From NCBI RefSeq assembly GCF_900113545.1, contig NZ_FOPS01000001.1:248001-312000 (forward strand): a stretch of DNA of 64,000 nt, read 5' to 3'. Positions 26,770 through 36,613 of this stretch are shown in pieces (the first letter of the stretch is position 1; the number at the start of each line of letters is the position of its first letter). Origin of the DNA: Neisseria elongata subsp. elongata. Lineage in GTDB: Bacteria > Pseudomonadota > Gammaproteobacteria > Burkholderiales > Neisseriaceae. The notes below the pieces were generated by a model that was not told where the DNA came from, ran no database searches, and saw nothing but the letters and a program-made list of their open reading frames with translations. Both the position numbers and the translations under genes were made by a program.

Positions 26770-27183
26770 TTATTTGTCTGACGGATGACTGCGGGGCGGA
26801 TGCGGGCTTTCCTTTCCAATCTCCATCCGCACATCCTCTACCGGTTCGGGCAGAAAGGTCGAGATTTTTCTGTATTCGTCGGCAGAACAGTTGATTTTGA
26901 ACAATATTTTTCCGTTTGAACGGTAGTGCGCGACAAGCTGCTGTCCGGTATGGTTCAATATGATGTCATGATGCGGCATCAGGGCTTTGCCTGCGTATCG
27001 GCCGCAAGTAATGATGTAATCCAAGCTCTCCGGCGTCATGTGTATGCTGCCGCATGGCCGATTATTATCCGCCGCAATCCGGATTTGCAGCAAACCACCG
27101 TACTCCGCCGTGTGTCGGATTTCGGCAATTTTAGGTTCTGATGTGGAAAAAAGTGCAACGATGAAGGTTGTCAGTATGCCCAT
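26770..27183 (-). CDS. Hypothetical protein
   Basis: 137 residues and not recognised. The N-terminus MGILTTFIVALFSTSE is a short hydrophobic segment that could be a signal or membrane anchor. The middle holds CGSIHMTPESLDYIITCGRY, with two Cys, and the C-terminus is rich in Pro, Ser and Lys. It is on the minus strand, 61 bases after the EVE-like gene, with which it may be co-transcribed. Base composition is AT-richer than the surrounding core genes. Confidence 0.55.
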   Translation of the reverse strand: MGILTTFIVALFSTSEPKIAEIRHTAEYGGLLQIRIAADNNRPCGSIHMTPESLDYIITCGRYAGKALMPHHDIILNHTGQQLVAHYRSNGKILFKINCSADEYRKISTFLPEPVEDVRMEIGKESPHPPRSHPSDK

Positions 27184-27244
27184 AACAATCCCGCTCCAAC
27201 GGCAAATCGGTTCCCTACCCTACAGGCTACGGCATCAAAATCGG

Positions 27245-27703
27245 TCAGACTTCGATCGGAATTCCGCGTTTTTTCAACGATTCGTTCACGCGCGCGTGCC
27301 AGTTTCGGATAATCTTTGTGGTCTCCGCCTGTTGGCTGGCACAGCGGTTTAACGTGCCCATCCGTTGCGGCAGGGTTTCGCCGTTGATTGCCCAGTCCAA
27401 TACGCGGACAGGGCGGCGGTTTTCCATCCATTGCGTGCGCGGGTCGGCATCGTTTTCGCGCGGGACGAAATAGGCATCGCCGATGACTTGAACCAAAGCC
27501 ACCAGTTTGCCTCCGCGCTTGATGGCAACGATGTCGTTTACCGCCATCTCATTGACAAATGTGTTAATCGTATCGCGCCCACCTTCCCATTCGCCCATGC
27601 CGATAAAGCTCCGGTGTTCCAAAATCCAATCGATATGGCAGCCGAAATCCGCCGGTTCGTCTGTCGGATGCATCTGCATGTGCCAGTAATTATTCACCGC
27701 CAC
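27245..27703 (-). CDS. EVE/PUA-like domain protein
   Basis: 152 residues. The start NNYWHMQMHP, a central VAIKRGGKLVALVQVIGDAYF and the short beta-rich layout resemble EVE/PUA-like modules, which bind modified bases in nucleic acids and occur in McrB-type restriction proteins and stand-alone. I see no catalytic motif. The start is GTG at 27703; ATG at the Met of HMQMHP is an alternative that would remove conserved Trp. No restriction partner is nearby. Assignment is by pattern resemblance only. Confidence 0.55.
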   Translation of the reverse strand: MAVNNYWHMQMHPTDEPADFGCHIDWILEHRSFIGMGEWEGGRDTINTFVNEMAVNDIVAIKRGGKLVALVQVIGDAYFVPRENDADPRTQWMENRRPVRVLDWAINGETLPQRMGTLNRCASQQAETTKIIRNWHARVNESLKKRGIPIEV

Positions 27704-27912
27704 GGTTTGTTTCCTTGTTTACGGATAAGGGTTTGCAGTATAGCCGACTTTCAGGCTGCTTTCAGACTTCTACTGCACGTTGGCTTTTTTGAAACCCGGC
27801 TTTTTGCCGTTTCCCTATTTTCAGACGGCCTCAAACAGGTTTTAACCGCCGTTTACCCTTCCTCACAAAAAAATCGCGCATGATTGCACCTTTTTCACAC
27901 GGGAGTCATTTT

Positions 27913-28479
27913 ATGAATAAAACCGCCAAACTGCTGCTGGCCGCCGCTTTTGCCGTTTCCGGCCTGACCGCCCAAGCCGAAACCTTGGCCGAGATAGACA
28001 CTAACTACGGCACCATCAAACTCAGCCTGGATGAACAGCGCGCGCCGAAAACAGTAGCCAACTTTGTCCGCTATGCCGAAAAAGGCTTTTATAACAATAC
28101 CGTCTTCCACCGCGTGATAGACGGCTTCATGATTCAGGGCGGCGGCTTTACGGCCGACCTGGCACAAAAAAGCACCGATAAAGCCATCAGCAACGAAGCG
28201 GGGAACGGCCTGAAAAACACGGCAGGCACCATCGCCATGGCGCGCACCGGCAACCCGCATTCCGCCACCAGCCAATTCTTTATCAACCTGGCTGACAACG
28301 GATTTTTAAACCATAAAGACCAATCGCCCCAAGGCTACGGCTATGCCGTATTCGGCAAAGTCATCGGCGGTATGGACGTCGTGCGCAATATCGGCAAAGT
28401 TTCCACTACCGATCAGGCCATTCATCAAAATGTCCCGGTCAAACCCGTCATCATCCGCCGTGTCAATATTTTGAAATAG
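27913..28479 (+). CDS. ppiA: Periplasmic cyclophilin-type peptidyl-prolyl isomerase
   Basis: 188 residues. A signal peptide ends at GLTAQAET. The cyclophilin domain follows with [37 protein letters not shown] (catalytic Arg), MARTGNPHSATSQFFINL and YAVFGKVIGGMDVV. It catalyses prolyl isomerisation of exported proteins in the periplasm. ATG 27913 is preceded by GGGAGTCATTTT; an upstream in-frame start would bury the signal peptide. A second, cytoplasmic cyclophilin gene lies at 34300. Confidence 0.92.
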   Translation: MNKTAKLLLAAAFAVSGLTAQAETLAEIDTNYGTIKLSLDEQRAPKTVANFVRYAEKGFYNNTVFHRVIDGFMIQGGGFTADLAQKSTDKAISNEAGNGLKNTAGTIAMARTGNPHSATSQFFINLADNGFLNHKDQSPQGYGYAVFGKVIGGMDVVRNIGKVSTTDQAIHQNVPVKPVIIRRVNILK

Positions 28480-28542
28480 GCCGTCTGAAAAACATGGCGG
28501 CACTTCCGACCGGTTTGCCGCCATCAATACGGCGCACAACGA

Positions 28543-28572
28543 AAAACGGTATGCTTTTAAGCATACCGTTTT
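28543..28572. terminator. Bidirectional hairpin terminator between ppiA and trxA
   Basis: AAAACGGTATGC and GCATACCGTTTT form a perfect 12-bp stem with a six-base loop, flanked by A-rich and T-rich runs between convergent genes. Confidence 0.8.
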
Positions 28573-28595
28573 GTTTCAAATGAATAAAAATCCGC

Positions 28596-28928
28596 TTAGG
28601 CAATGGAGGCATTAACAAAAGCGGTCAATTGGCCTTTGGCCAGCGCGCCCACTTTGGTTGCCACGTTTTGGCCGTTTTTGAACACCATCAAAGTCGGAAT
28701 ACCGCGAACGCCGAATTTGGCGGGGGTTTGCTCATTTTCGTCAATATTGATTTTAACCACTTTCAGACGGCCTTCAAATTCGGCAGCCACTTCGTCCAAA
28801 ATTGGTGCAATCATTTTGCACGGTCCGCACCAAGGTGCCCAAAAGTCCAGCAATACGGGAACGTCAGACTGTAAAACGTCGCGTTCGAAATCGGCATCAC
28901 TGCTGTGTACAATCAATTCGCTGCTCAT
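28596..28928 (-). CDS. trxA: Thioredoxin
   Basis: 110 residues. The active site WCGPCK lies at about residues 32-37 in [34 protein letters not shown] carries the conserved cis-Pro. It reduces protein disulfides in the cytoplasm and is recharged by thioredoxin reductase, encoded at 34870. I start at MSSELIV (28928), preceded by AAAAGGACAAACC. A DUS lies within the gene (near 28765), encoding EGRLKVV. The kinase gene upstream on the same strand ends 126 bases away. Confidence 0.96.
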   Translation of the reverse strand: MSSELIVHSSDADFERDVLQSDVPVLLDFWAPWCGPCKMIAPILDEVAAEFEGRLKVVKINIDENEQTPAKFGVRGIPTLMVFKNGQNVATKVGALAKGQLTAFVNASIA

Positions 28929-29054
28929 GGTTTGTCCTTTTCTTTCGGTTGTAAGCAATACGGCAGACAGAATATGGGGAATGACCGCCGATTTCAAGCC
29001 CTAGGTGCAAACAATAGTTTTCGCGTATGGCAGCCATACGCTTTATCAACGACG

Positions 29055-30101
29055 TTAATCGCCGAAAAGGGTTTGGTATTCCGTTTCTTTTTCCTTGCTG
29101 CGGTAAGGCAAGCGGATATCGACGCGGTAAATGCCCAATTCGTCCAATGCTTCCAATTTCAGCTGGGCATCATTGTCATACATAATGTCCAAACGCTCTT
29201 TCAGATTTTTCAGGGCCATTGAATTGCTGCGGTGGACTTTTTGCGTATTCTCCATATTTTCATGCGGTGTAAAGGGGTTTTCAATGCGGATATACAGCCA
29301 ATGCCCCTGCAAAGCGGTTTGAACCACAATATTGCCCGGCCTGTGGGTGGTTTCCACGCCGTGGAAAACCGCATTTTCCAGCAACGGCTGCAACAGCAGC
29401 TGCGGAGTTTCCGCATCATCCGGCGCATCGTGATGCCACTCCACCTGAACCCTGCGGTGCCCCATACGGATTTGCTCGATGGCGATATATTCCTGCGCCC
29501 ATTCGATTTCCTGCCCCAACGTGCTGTACTGGCCGCCGTCGCGCAACTGGGCGCGGAACAGGTTGGCCAAGTTTTCCAGCAGGGTTTCGGCATCATAAGG
29601 CCGCAAACGTATCAGGCTGATGGCGGCATTGAGGCTGTTAAACAGAAAATGCGGCCGGATACGCGCTGTTAAGGCCGTTAATCGGGCTTCCGATACTGCA
29701 GGAGACAACGCGCGCAAACGGTTGGCCTCGACATACATCATGAAGAGCAATCCCGTCCCATACAGAACCAAATGCCTGACAAACTCACCCCGCGTACCCA
29801 GAAATATATAATCGACAATAAAAAACTGGGCCATGCAGGCAATGATTTTAATCCACACGCCATGACTGTACCTGACTAAAAAACGGTCTGTAAAACAGCC
29901 GACCAATCCGTTTATCAGAATAACCGGGGCAATCCATTCAAGCTCCTTCAAAACTTTATTGAAATACGAACCGCCGTCGCCGGACACCAAAGGCAGCATC
30001 AATGCTGCAATGATACCGAATGCGACTATCCTGATCGTCGTACCCAAATTGCGCATATCGGGAACTGCAAACCAGCTGCCCATTTGACGTATAATACCCA
30101 T
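29055..30101 (-). CDS. LytS/AlgZ-type sensor histidine kinase
   Basis: 348 residues. Four to five membrane helices (about residues 20-125) precede a His_kinase domain of the LytS family: [20 protein letters not shown] holds the phospho-acceptor His near residue 158, and [16 protein letters not shown] is the N-box of the ATPase domain. Such kinases act with LytTR response regulators (AlgR in Pseudomonas). No regulator gene is adjacent, so the partner is elsewhere. The start is taken at MGIIRQMG (30101), 40 bases from divergent argH; the longer frame would run into the argH coding region. Confidence 0.82.
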   Translation of the reverse strand: MGIIRQMGSWFAVPDMRNLGTTIRIVAFGIIAALMLPLVSGDGGSYFNKVLKELEWIAPVILINGLVGCFTDRFLVRYSHGVWIKIIACMAQFFIVDYIFLGTRGEFVRHLVLYGTGLLFMMYVEANRLRALSPAVSEARLTALTARIRPHFLFNSLNAAISLIRLRPYDAETLLENLANLFRAQLRDGGQYSTLGQEIEWAQEYIAIEQIRMGHRRVQVEWHHDAPDDAETPQLLLQPLLENAVFHGVETTHRPGNIVVQTALQGHWLYIRIENPFTPHENMENTQKVHRSNSMALKNLKERLDIMYDNDAQLKLEALDELGIYRVDIRLPYRSKEKETEYQTLFGD

Positions 30102-30141
30102 TTCTTTATTATCATTAACCAATGTAAACTGCGGATTATAT

Positions 30142-31521
30142 ATGAATAGCAACAAAACATGGTCGGGAAGATTCAACGAGCCGGTATCCGAACTGGTAAA
30201 AAAATACACCGGCTCCATCGAATTCGACAAACGTTTGGCACAATGGGACATCCAAGGCTCACTCGCTCATGCCGAGATGTTATGCCAATCCGGCGTGTTG
30301 CCCGCATCCGACTTGGATGCCATCCAACAGGGTATGGCCGAGATTTTGGCAGAAATCGAAGCCGGCAAAATCGAATGGTCGCTGGATTTGGAAGACGTCC
30401 ACATGAACATTGAACGCCGCCTTACCGACAAAATCGGCGATGCCGGCAAACGCCTGCATACCGGCCGCAGCCGCAACGATCAAGTCGCCACCGACATCCG
30501 CCTGTGGCTGCGCGACCAGATTACCGTCATTCAAGACCTGATTCGGAGCCTTCAGACGGCCTTGGTCGATTTGGCGGAACAAAACGCCGAAACCGTCATG
30601 CCCGGTTTCACCCATCTGCAAGTCGCCCAGCCTGTCAGTTTCGGACACCACATGCTCGCCTACGTCGAAATGCTCGGACGCGATTTTGAGCGCATGACAG
30701 ACTGTCGCAAACGTGTCAACCGTATGCCGCTCGGTGCAGCCGCCCTTGCCGGTACGACTTATCCGATTCAGCGCGAAATCACCGCCGAATTGCTGGGTTT
30801 CGAACAAATCTGCCAAAACTCGCTCGATGCCGTATCCGACCGCGATTTTGCCGTCGAGTTCACCGCCGCCGCCTCGCTGGTTATGGTTCACCTGAGTCGT
30901 TTGTCCGAAGAATTGATTTTGTGGATGAGTTCGCGTTTCGGCTTTATCGACATTGCCGACCGTTTCTGTACGGGTTCGTCCATCATGCCGCAGAAGAAAA
31001 ATCCCGACGTGCCCGAACTCGTGCGCGGCAAATCCGGCCGTGTCATCGGACACCTTATCGGCTTGATTACCCTGATGAAATCTCAGCCCTTGGCATACAA
31101 CAAAGACAATCAGGAAGACAAAGAGCCGTTGTTTGACACCGCCGACACGCTCATCGACACGCTGCGGATTTACGCCGATATGATGCGCGGCGTGACCATC
31201 AAACCCGACAATATGCGCGCCGCCGTGATGCAGGGCTTCGCCACCGCCACCGATTTGGCGGATTATTTGGTGAAAAAAGGCATGCCTTTCCGCGACAGCC
31301 ACGAAGTCGTCGCCCAAGCCGTGCGCCATGCCGACCAAGCGGGCGTCGATTTGAGCGAACTGCCGCTTGCAGTCTTGCAAGGTTTCAGCAAGCTGATTTC
31401 AGACGACGTGTACGGCGTGCTGACACCCGAAGGCAGCCTGAACGCGCGTAACCACTTGGGCGGAACCGCACCGGAGCAAGTGCGCTTCCAAGTGAAACGC
31501 TGGCGGCAGTTACTGGCTTGA
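30142..31521 (+). CDS. argH: Argininosuccinate lyase
   Basis: 459 residues. It splits argininosuccinate into arginine and fumarate, the last step of arginine synthesis, in the cytoplasm. The fumarase/lyase signature [12 protein letters not shown] lies at about residues 279-290 and contains the catalytic Ser. [16 protein letters not shown] near 110 and [14 protein letters not shown] near 150 (catalytic His) are also intact. ATG 30142 sits in an AT-rich divergent promoter region shared with the kinase gene. It is followed by a DUS hairpin. Confidence 0.97.
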   Translation: MNSNKTWSGRFNEPVSELVKKYTGSIEFDKRLAQWDIQGSLAHAEMLCQSGVLPASDLDAIQQGMAEILAEIEAGKIEWSLDLEDVHMNIERRLTDKIGDAGKRLHTGRSRNDQVATDIRLWLRDQITVIQDLIRSLQTALVDLAEQNAETVMPGFTHLQVAQPVSFGHHMLAYVEMLGRDFERMTDCRKRVNRMPLGAAALAGTTYPIQREITAELLGFEQICQNSLDAVSDRDFAVEFTAAASLVMVHLSRLSEELILWMSSRFGFIDIADRFCTGSSIMPQKKNPDVPELVRGKSGRVIGHLIGLITLMKSQPLAYNKDNQEDKEPLFDTADTLIDTLRIYADMMRGVTIKPDNMRAAVMQGFATATDLADYLVKKGMPFRDSHEVVAQAVRHADQAGVDLSELPLAVLQGFSKLISDDVYGVLTPEGSLNARNHLGGTAPEQVRFQVKRWRQLLA

Positions 31522-31536
31522 TTCAAGTGATGAAAG

Positions 31537-31566
31537 AGGCCGTCTGAAAACTTTTTTCAGACGGCC
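31537..31566 (+). terminator. Inverted DUS pair after argH
   Basis: AGGCCGTCTGAAAA and TTTTCAGACGGCCT meet with a minimal loop 16 bases after the argH stop, followed by TTTTAT. Confidence 0.75.
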
Positions 31567-31719
31567 TTTTATATTTCCTGAAGGATTTAGACAGGCAATA
31601 TCGGGAAAATCCTGATGATTTATGTGAAAAAGACAGAGGCATCATTTGAACTAATTTTCAGACGGCCTGAATATTTTCATATTTAGATACTCCCTGTTTA
31701 AATCCGTCTGAAAAAAATA

Positions 31720-31748
31720 TTGCCTTCAACAATAAATTTCCCTATAAT
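31720..31748 (+). promoter_or_regulatory. tRNA-Ser promoter
   Basis: A -35 box TTGCCT (31720-31725), a 17-base spacer and a perfect -10 TATAAT (31743-31748) end 15 bases before the tRNA. The GCGCC discriminator after the -10 is typical of stringently controlled stable-RNA promoters. Confidence 0.8.
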
Positions 31749-31763
31749 GCGCCTCTTATTTCA

Positions 31764-31854
31764 GGAAAGGTGGATGAGTGGTTGAAGTCGCACGCCTGGA
31801 AAGCGTGTATACGTGAATAGCGTATCGAGGGTTCGAATCCCTTCCTTTCCGCCA
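31764..31854 (+). tRNA. tRNA-Ser(GGA)
   Basis: Class II tRNA of 91 bases including CCA. The acceptor stem GGAAAGG pairs with CCTTTCC. The anticodon stem CACGC/GCGTG encloses CTGGAAA with anticodon GGA (31798-31800), which reads UCC and UCU. The long variable arm is TATACG/CGTAT(C). The T arm GAGGG-TTCGAAT-CCCTT is intact, and the discriminator G plus encoded CCA end at 31854. Confidence 0.95.
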
Positions 31855-31861
31855 CAAATTT

Positions 31862-31894
31862 AAAAAGCAGACTGTTTTATACAGTCTGCTTTTT
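31862..31894 (+). terminator. Intrinsic terminator of tRNA-Ser
   Basis: AAAAAGCAGACTG and CAGTCTGCTTTTT form a perfect 13-bp stem with a seven-base loop, ending in a T run eight bases after the tRNA. Confidence 0.88.
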
Positions 31895-32040
31895 GTTTAT
31901 CTCCATTTTAATCAACTGCCACAAGGTTCGAACCTCAGACAATCAAAGAATGTAGGTAAGATAAACCGACAATATGGCAGTCAATGAGACTATACATTAA
32001 CTTTAAAATTAAGAATATCCAGCTGTATTGCACACCCCCA

Positions 32041-32100
32041 AAGAAAATCATTTTCTTCATGCACAATGCTGAACAATCAAAGTAGATTGCCCAGCACTGT
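32041..32100. other. Intergenic hairpins in the 31855-32162 gap
   Basis: AAGAAAAT-C-ATTTTCTT (32041-32057) is a near-perfect palindrome. Next to it, GCTGAACAATC and GATTGCCCAGC (32068-32095) form an imperfect stem. They lie downstream of the minus-strand gene ending at 32163 and may be its terminator. Apart from these and the tRNA terminator I see nothing in this 308-base AT-rich gap. Confidence 0.4.
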
Positions 32101-32162
32101 TTAGTTTATGGGTTCAAAGCCTCCTACTGCATCGGCCTGATTAAATCCAGTTTGTGAGCAAG

Positions 32163-32891
32163 TTATTCGCATAACTCTTTTACACTATCGGGAATATTGC
32201 CGCTGCATACCCATGTAATTTTATTGCCTTCCTGCAATGGAAGCATAGCCAAAGCCTGATCGCTGCCAACCGGAATAGCGGTAATCGTGCCCTGCAGGAT
32301 GCTGATACTTTGCCAATACTTATGCTGCGTTTCGTTCAACATCAGTGCCTCTGTAATCTGATTCAACTCCAAACCTTCCGATAGCTTGGACGCAACCAGG
32401 TTTTGCGTAAAAATCAAGGCATCAGCAGCAGAGTCAGGATTAGGGCTGCTTTTCTGTTCGATATTGGGAACGGGACTCCCCGTTACTGGGGAAACAGCCG
32501 TCGGCATTTCCAAACCGGATAGTTCATAAACAGGCTTCAATGCCGTATTAAACTGTGGTGCAAAGCGCTCGATGCCGACACAGGTACCCGCCAACAACAG
32601 GCACGCGATGCCCAGCAACAATCCGATTACGGCCACTCCGCCCCGTCCTTTGAATCCGCACACCACCGCTAAGACTGCCAAAGCGATCGGCAATACATAT
32701 AGCGGCACGCCCAAGTCAGTAACAACGCTGCCTAACTCAAGCGTTTTCAACAGCGGCAAAACGGCAAAGGCAAGAATGGACAACAACAATCCCAACGCAC
32801 CCGCCGTACTGCCCGGCGCGGCACTTTTTTTGTTTTTTTGCTGATCGAAAGGATTGCGCGACTTGGTTAATGAATTAGAAAATTTAGACAT
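32163..32891 (-). CDS. Membrane protein with pilin-like C-terminal disulfide segment
   Basis: 242 residues, not firmly recognised. A charged N-terminus (KSRNPFDQQKNKKS) is followed by about three hydrophobic helices (residues 30-115) resembling DUF4190-like membrane domains. The extracytoplasmic C-terminal half ends KITWVCSGNIPDSVKELCE, with two Cys near the end. ITW-CSG with a second Cys shortly after is the pattern of type IV pilin C-termini, and the preceding segment (QGTITAIPVG) fits the pilin beta-sheet. There is no prepilin signal. The gene is AT-rich relative to its neighbours. Function unknown; start at MSKFSNS (32891). Confidence 0.65.
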   Translation of the reverse strand: MSKFSNSLTKSRNPFDQQKNKKSAAPGSTAGALGLLLSILAFAVLPLLKTLELGSVVTDLGVPLYVLPIALAVLAVVCGFKGRGGVAVIGLLLGIACLLLAGTCVGIERFAPQFNTALKPVYELSGLEMPTAVSPVTGSPVPNIEQKSSPNPDSAADALIFTQNLVASKLSEGLELNQITEALMLNETQHKYWQSISILQGTITAIPVGSDQALAMLPLQEGNKITWVCSGNIPDSVKELCE

Positions 32892-32954
32892 GATTTTAGA
32901 TAAAGTGAGTAATTGACAATATAATATTTGGCGTAATTCTATCAAGTTATGTTA

Positions 32955-32986
32955 AAACAGGCAATTGCCTCTGCAATTGCCTGTTT
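32955..32986 (-). terminator. Hairpin downstream of recA
   Basis: AAACAGGCAATTGC and GCAATTGCCTGTTT form a perfect 14-bp stem with a four-base loop, about 145 bases after the recA stop and before the start of the next minus-strand gene. Confidence 0.7.
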
Positions 32987-33129
32987 GTTTGAACAGCCGT
33001 TTCCGGACTCTGATTCATGCTTTTCAGACGGCCTGTCTGAATTTAAAACAACCGTGTCCATATTGGGGAGAAGGTGTTTTGAATCAGACAGACAGTCGAT
33101 ACTGCTTCTATTCAAGCCGAACCCAAAGT

Positions 33130-34200
33130 TTATTCTTCCGGTTCTTCCCCGTCGGTTTCATCACGCACGCCTTCGGTAATTTCGATATTGGTACCGGCGG
33201 CAGCCCGGATTTTGCTGTCGATTTCGTTTGCAACATCGGGATTTTCTTTCAGCCAAACGCGTACATTATCTTTGCCTTGACCGATTTTCGCACCGTTGTA
33301 GCTGTACCATGCGCCTGATTTTTCAACAATATCGTATTTCACGCCGAGGTCTATCAATTCGCCTTCCCAGCTCACGCCTTCGCCGTAGAGGATATCGAAT
33401 TCGGCCTGGCGGAACGGCGGGGCAACTTTGTTTTTGATGACTTTGACTTTGGTTTCGTTACCGATAACGTCATCGCCTTTTTTAATTTGGCCGGTACGGC
33501 GGATGTCGAGGCGGACGGATGCGTAGAACTTCAGGGCATTACCGCCGGTGGTGGTTTCCGGGCTGCCGAACATGACGCCAATCTTCATGCGGATTTGGTT
33601 GATGAATACCACCAAGGTGTTGGTTTTTTTGATGTGGCCGGTCAGTTTGCGCAGTGCCTGGCTCATCAGACGGGCTTGCAGGCCGACGTGGCTGTCGCCC
33701 ATATCGCCTTCGATTTCCGCTTTCGGTACAAGTGCGGCAACCGAGTCGATAACCACCATGTCTACGCCGCCGGAACGCACCAGCATATCGCAGATTTCCA
33801 ATGCCTGTTCGCCGGTATCCGGCTGGGAAACCATCAATTCTTCCACTTTCACGCCCAGCTTGCGCGCATAAATCGGGTCGAAGGCGTTTTCGGCATCGAT
33901 AAAGGCGCACACACCGCCGTTTTTCTGGCATTGGGCGATGGTTTCCAGACACAGGGTGGTTTTACCGGAAGATTCCGGGCCGAAAATTTCAACAATGCGG
34001 CCGCGCGGCAAACCGCCGACGCCGAGCGCCAAATCGAGGCCGAGCGAGCCGGTAGAGACGACTTCGAGGTCTTCATCCTGATGGCTGCCGTCCATTTTCA
34101 TAATGGAACCTTTGCCGAACTGTTTTTCGATTTGGGCCAAGGCTGCGGCCAAGGCTTTGCTTTTGTCTTCCGATTTGCTGCTTTTTTTCTCGTCTGCCAT
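33130..34200 (-). CDS. recA: Recombinase RecA
   Basis: 356 residues. It forms the nucleoprotein filament for homologous recombination, repair, transformation and LexA-type cleavage. Walker [10 protein letters not shown] lies near residues 71-79, Walker B-like [17 protein letters not shown] near 140-155, the recA signature [14 protein letters not shown] near 215-228, and the acidic C-terminal tail [10 protein letters not shown]. The start [13 protein letters not shown] is normal. It stands alone with no recX directly after it; a DUS hairpin separates it from upstream ppiB on the same strand's 5' side. Confidence 0.98.
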   Translation of the reverse strand: MADEKKSSKSEDKSKALAAALAQIEKQFGKGSIMKMDGSHQDEDLEVVSTGSLGLDLALGVGGLPRGRIVEIFGPESSGKTTLCLETIAQCQKNGGVCAFIDAENAFDPIYARKLGVKVEELMVSQPDTGEQALEICDMLVRSGGVDMVVIDSVAALVPKAEIEGDMGDSHVGLQARLMSQALRKLTGHIKKTNTLVVFINQIRMKIGVMFGSPETTTGGNALKFYASVRLDIRRTGQIKKGDDVIGNETKVKVIKNKVAPPFRQAEFDILYGEGVSWEGELIDLGVKYDIVEKSGAWYSYNGAKIGQGKDNVRVWLKENPDVANEIDSKIRAAAGTNIEITEGVRDETDGEEPEE

Positions 34201-34255
34201 GGTGGGTATTCTCGTTGAGGTTTGTCAAATGGGGTGATGATTATCTCATAAGGGG

Positions 34256-34288
34256 AGGCCGTCTGAAACCCAAGTTTTCAGACGGCCT
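34256..34288. terminator. Inverted DUS pair between recA and ppiB
   Basis: AGGCCGTCTGAAA and TTTCAGACGGCCT lie 12 bases past the ppiB stop on the minus strand and 55 bases before recA. Confidence 0.7.
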
Positions 34289-34299
34289 GCATGTGCGGA

Positions 34300-34791
34300 T
34301 TAAACGATTTCCGCTTTCTCGATGATAACGGGTTCTACCGGAACGTCGTCGTGGTAGCCGTGGCGTTTGGTGGTGACGTTTTCAATCGCATCGACCACAT
34401 CGAAACCGTCCGTTACTTTGCCGAATACGGCATAACCCCAACCGTGCAGGCTGGGCGAGGTGTGGTTGAGGAAGTCGTTGTCTTTAGTATTGATAAAGAA
34501 CTGGGCGGATGCGGAATGCGGGGCTTGGGTACGCGCCATGGCGATGGTGTATTTGTCGTTTTTCAAGCCGTTTTGCGCTTCGTTCTGAATGCTGTCGCGG
34601 GTGGCTTTTTCGCCCATGTCCGGGGTCATGCCGCCGCCCTGTATCATGAATCCTTTGATGACGCGGTGGAAAATCACGCCGTCGTAGAAGCCGTCTTTAA
34701 CGTATTGTTCGAAGTTGGCGGCAGTAATCGGGGCTTTTTCGTGATCCAGTTCGAGGGTAATCACGCCTTTGTTGGTGGTCAGTTTAATCAT
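34300..34791 (-). CDS. ppiB: Cytoplasmic cyclophilin-type peptidyl-prolyl isomerase
   Basis: 163 residues without signal peptide. The cyclophilin core is complete: [16 protein letters not shown] at the start, [15 protein letters not shown] with the catalytic Arg, [18 protein letters not shown], and [19 protein letters not shown]. It isomerises prolyl bonds of cytoplasmic proteins. The gene follows trxB on the same strand (79 bases, with a DUS hairpin between) and precedes recA. It is the cytoplasmic counterpart of the secreted cyclophilin at 27913. Confidence 0.94.
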   Translation of the reverse strand: MIKLTTNKGVITLELDHEKAPITAANFEQYVKDGFYDGVIFHRVIKGFMIQGGGMTPDMGEKATRDSIQNEAQNGLKNDKYTIAMARTQAPHSASAQFFINTKDNDFLNHTSPSLHGWGYAVFGKVTDGFDVVDAIENVTTKRHGYHDDVPVEPVIIEKAEIV

Positions 34792-34814
34792 TTTGCAATC
34801 CTTTCGGTTGAGGT

Positions 34815-34862
34815 AAAGGCCGTCTGAAAACTTTTTTCGTGTAAAGGTTTTTTTCAGACGGC
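34815..34862 (-). terminator. DUS hairpin between trxB and ppiB
   Basis: AAAGGCCGTCTGAAAA pairs with TTTTTTCAGACGGC; the left arm lies 24 bases upstream of ppiB and the right arm 8 bases after the trxB stop. Confidence 0.6.
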
Positions 34863-34869
34863 GTGGAAA

Positions 34870-35823
<954 letters not shown>

Positions 35824-35858
35824 TTATTCCTTGCTGTATCTAGGGATGCGGTGCAATG

Positions 35859-35899
35859 TTTTTCAGACGGCCTCATTTGTTAAGGGGCCGTCTGAAAAC
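35859..35899 (-). terminator. Inverted DUS pair between the lipoprotein gene and trxB
   Basis: TTTTTCAGACGGCCTC and GGGGCCGTCTGAAAAC face each other just past the lipoprotein gene stop. Confidence 0.65.
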
Positions 35900-35901
35900 G
35901 G

Positions 35902-36483
35902 TTAGCGGCGGCGGCCGAATCCGCTGCGGCGCGGCATGGTGGGACGGCGCGGCTGCTGATAGTTGGATTGGGCGCGGTCGGTCGGCCGGTAGCCGCCGGC
36001 CTGTTGGCCGCGTTGTCCGGCATTTTGCGGGCGCAGGCTGGTCGGCGCGGTGGGGCGTTTGCCTTTGTATTGCTGCTCGTAGCGGCTGCGGACTTGTTGC
36101 ACGGCCGGACTGTTGGCCGGGGCGCGGGCGAATTTGTTGGCCAGGGCGTTGCCGATGAAGGCACCGGCCGCCGCTCCGACCAGGCTTTGCAGGAACCAGC
36201 TTCCTGTTGAGGAATCATACATATATTGCTGGCCGTCTTTGCCGGTTACGATTTCGCCGTTTTTGCCCTGCTGCTGGGCTTCGGGCGACAGGGTTTCATT
36301 AACGGCATCGGGCAGGAGCTGGTAAACGGTTTGGTCGGCGGCCGAGGCAGCTTGCGCCTTCAATTGGGCGATTTGCTCCTGTTGCGCTTTAAGCTGCTGT
36401 TCGAGTTCGGCCTGTTTGTCATTACCGCAGGCAGCCAAGGCGAATGCAGTGAAAACAAGCAGTGTCAGGCGGGATTTTTTCAT
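35902..36483 (-). CDS. Lipoprotein with coiled coil and basic Arg/Gln-rich tail
   Basis: 193 residues. A lipoprotein signal ends at FALAACGN (lipidated Cys near residue 18). A short Gln/Ala coiled coil follows (ELEQQLKAQQEQIAQLKAQ), then a glycine-zipper-like segment FLQSLVGAAAGAFIGNALANKF, and a basic low-complexity C-terminus rich in Arg, Gln and Pro ending GFGRRR. Glycine zippers occur in cell-envelope lipoproteins that insert in membranes. Function is unknown. The start is MKKSRLT (36483), preceded by AAAGGAAAACG; a longer frame would translate a DUS. Confidence 0.75.
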   Translation of the reverse strand: MKKSRLTLLVFTAFALAACGNDKQAELEQQLKAQQEQIAQLKAQAASAADQTVYQLLPDAVNETLSPEAQQQGKNGEIVTGKDGQQYMYDSSTGSWFLQSLVGAAAGAFIGNALANKFARAPANSPAVQQVRSRYEQQYKGKRPTAPTSLRPQNAGQRGQQAGGYRPTDRAQSNYQQPRRPTMPRRSGFGRRR

Positions 36484-36546
36484 CGTTTTCCTTTGTGATG
36501 ACGGATGTGGACGAAGGCCTAATATTAGGCGGGGGGCGGGAAAATC

Positions 36547-36590
36547 AAGGCCGTCTGAAAAATCCGGCATAAGGTATTTTCAGACGGCCT
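36547..36590 (-). terminator. Inverted DUS pair after ppiD
   Basis: AAGGCCGTCTGAAAAA and TATTTTCAGACGGCCT form a hairpin 24 bases beyond the ppiD stop. Confidence 0.7.
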
Positions 36591-36613
36591 TTGAAATGGT
36601 TTCGGCACCATGC

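Noticed and set aside
32949-33179. 76-codon plus-strand ORF between recA and the pilin-like gene
   Set aside because: It reads through the recA terminator hairpin and into antisense recA.
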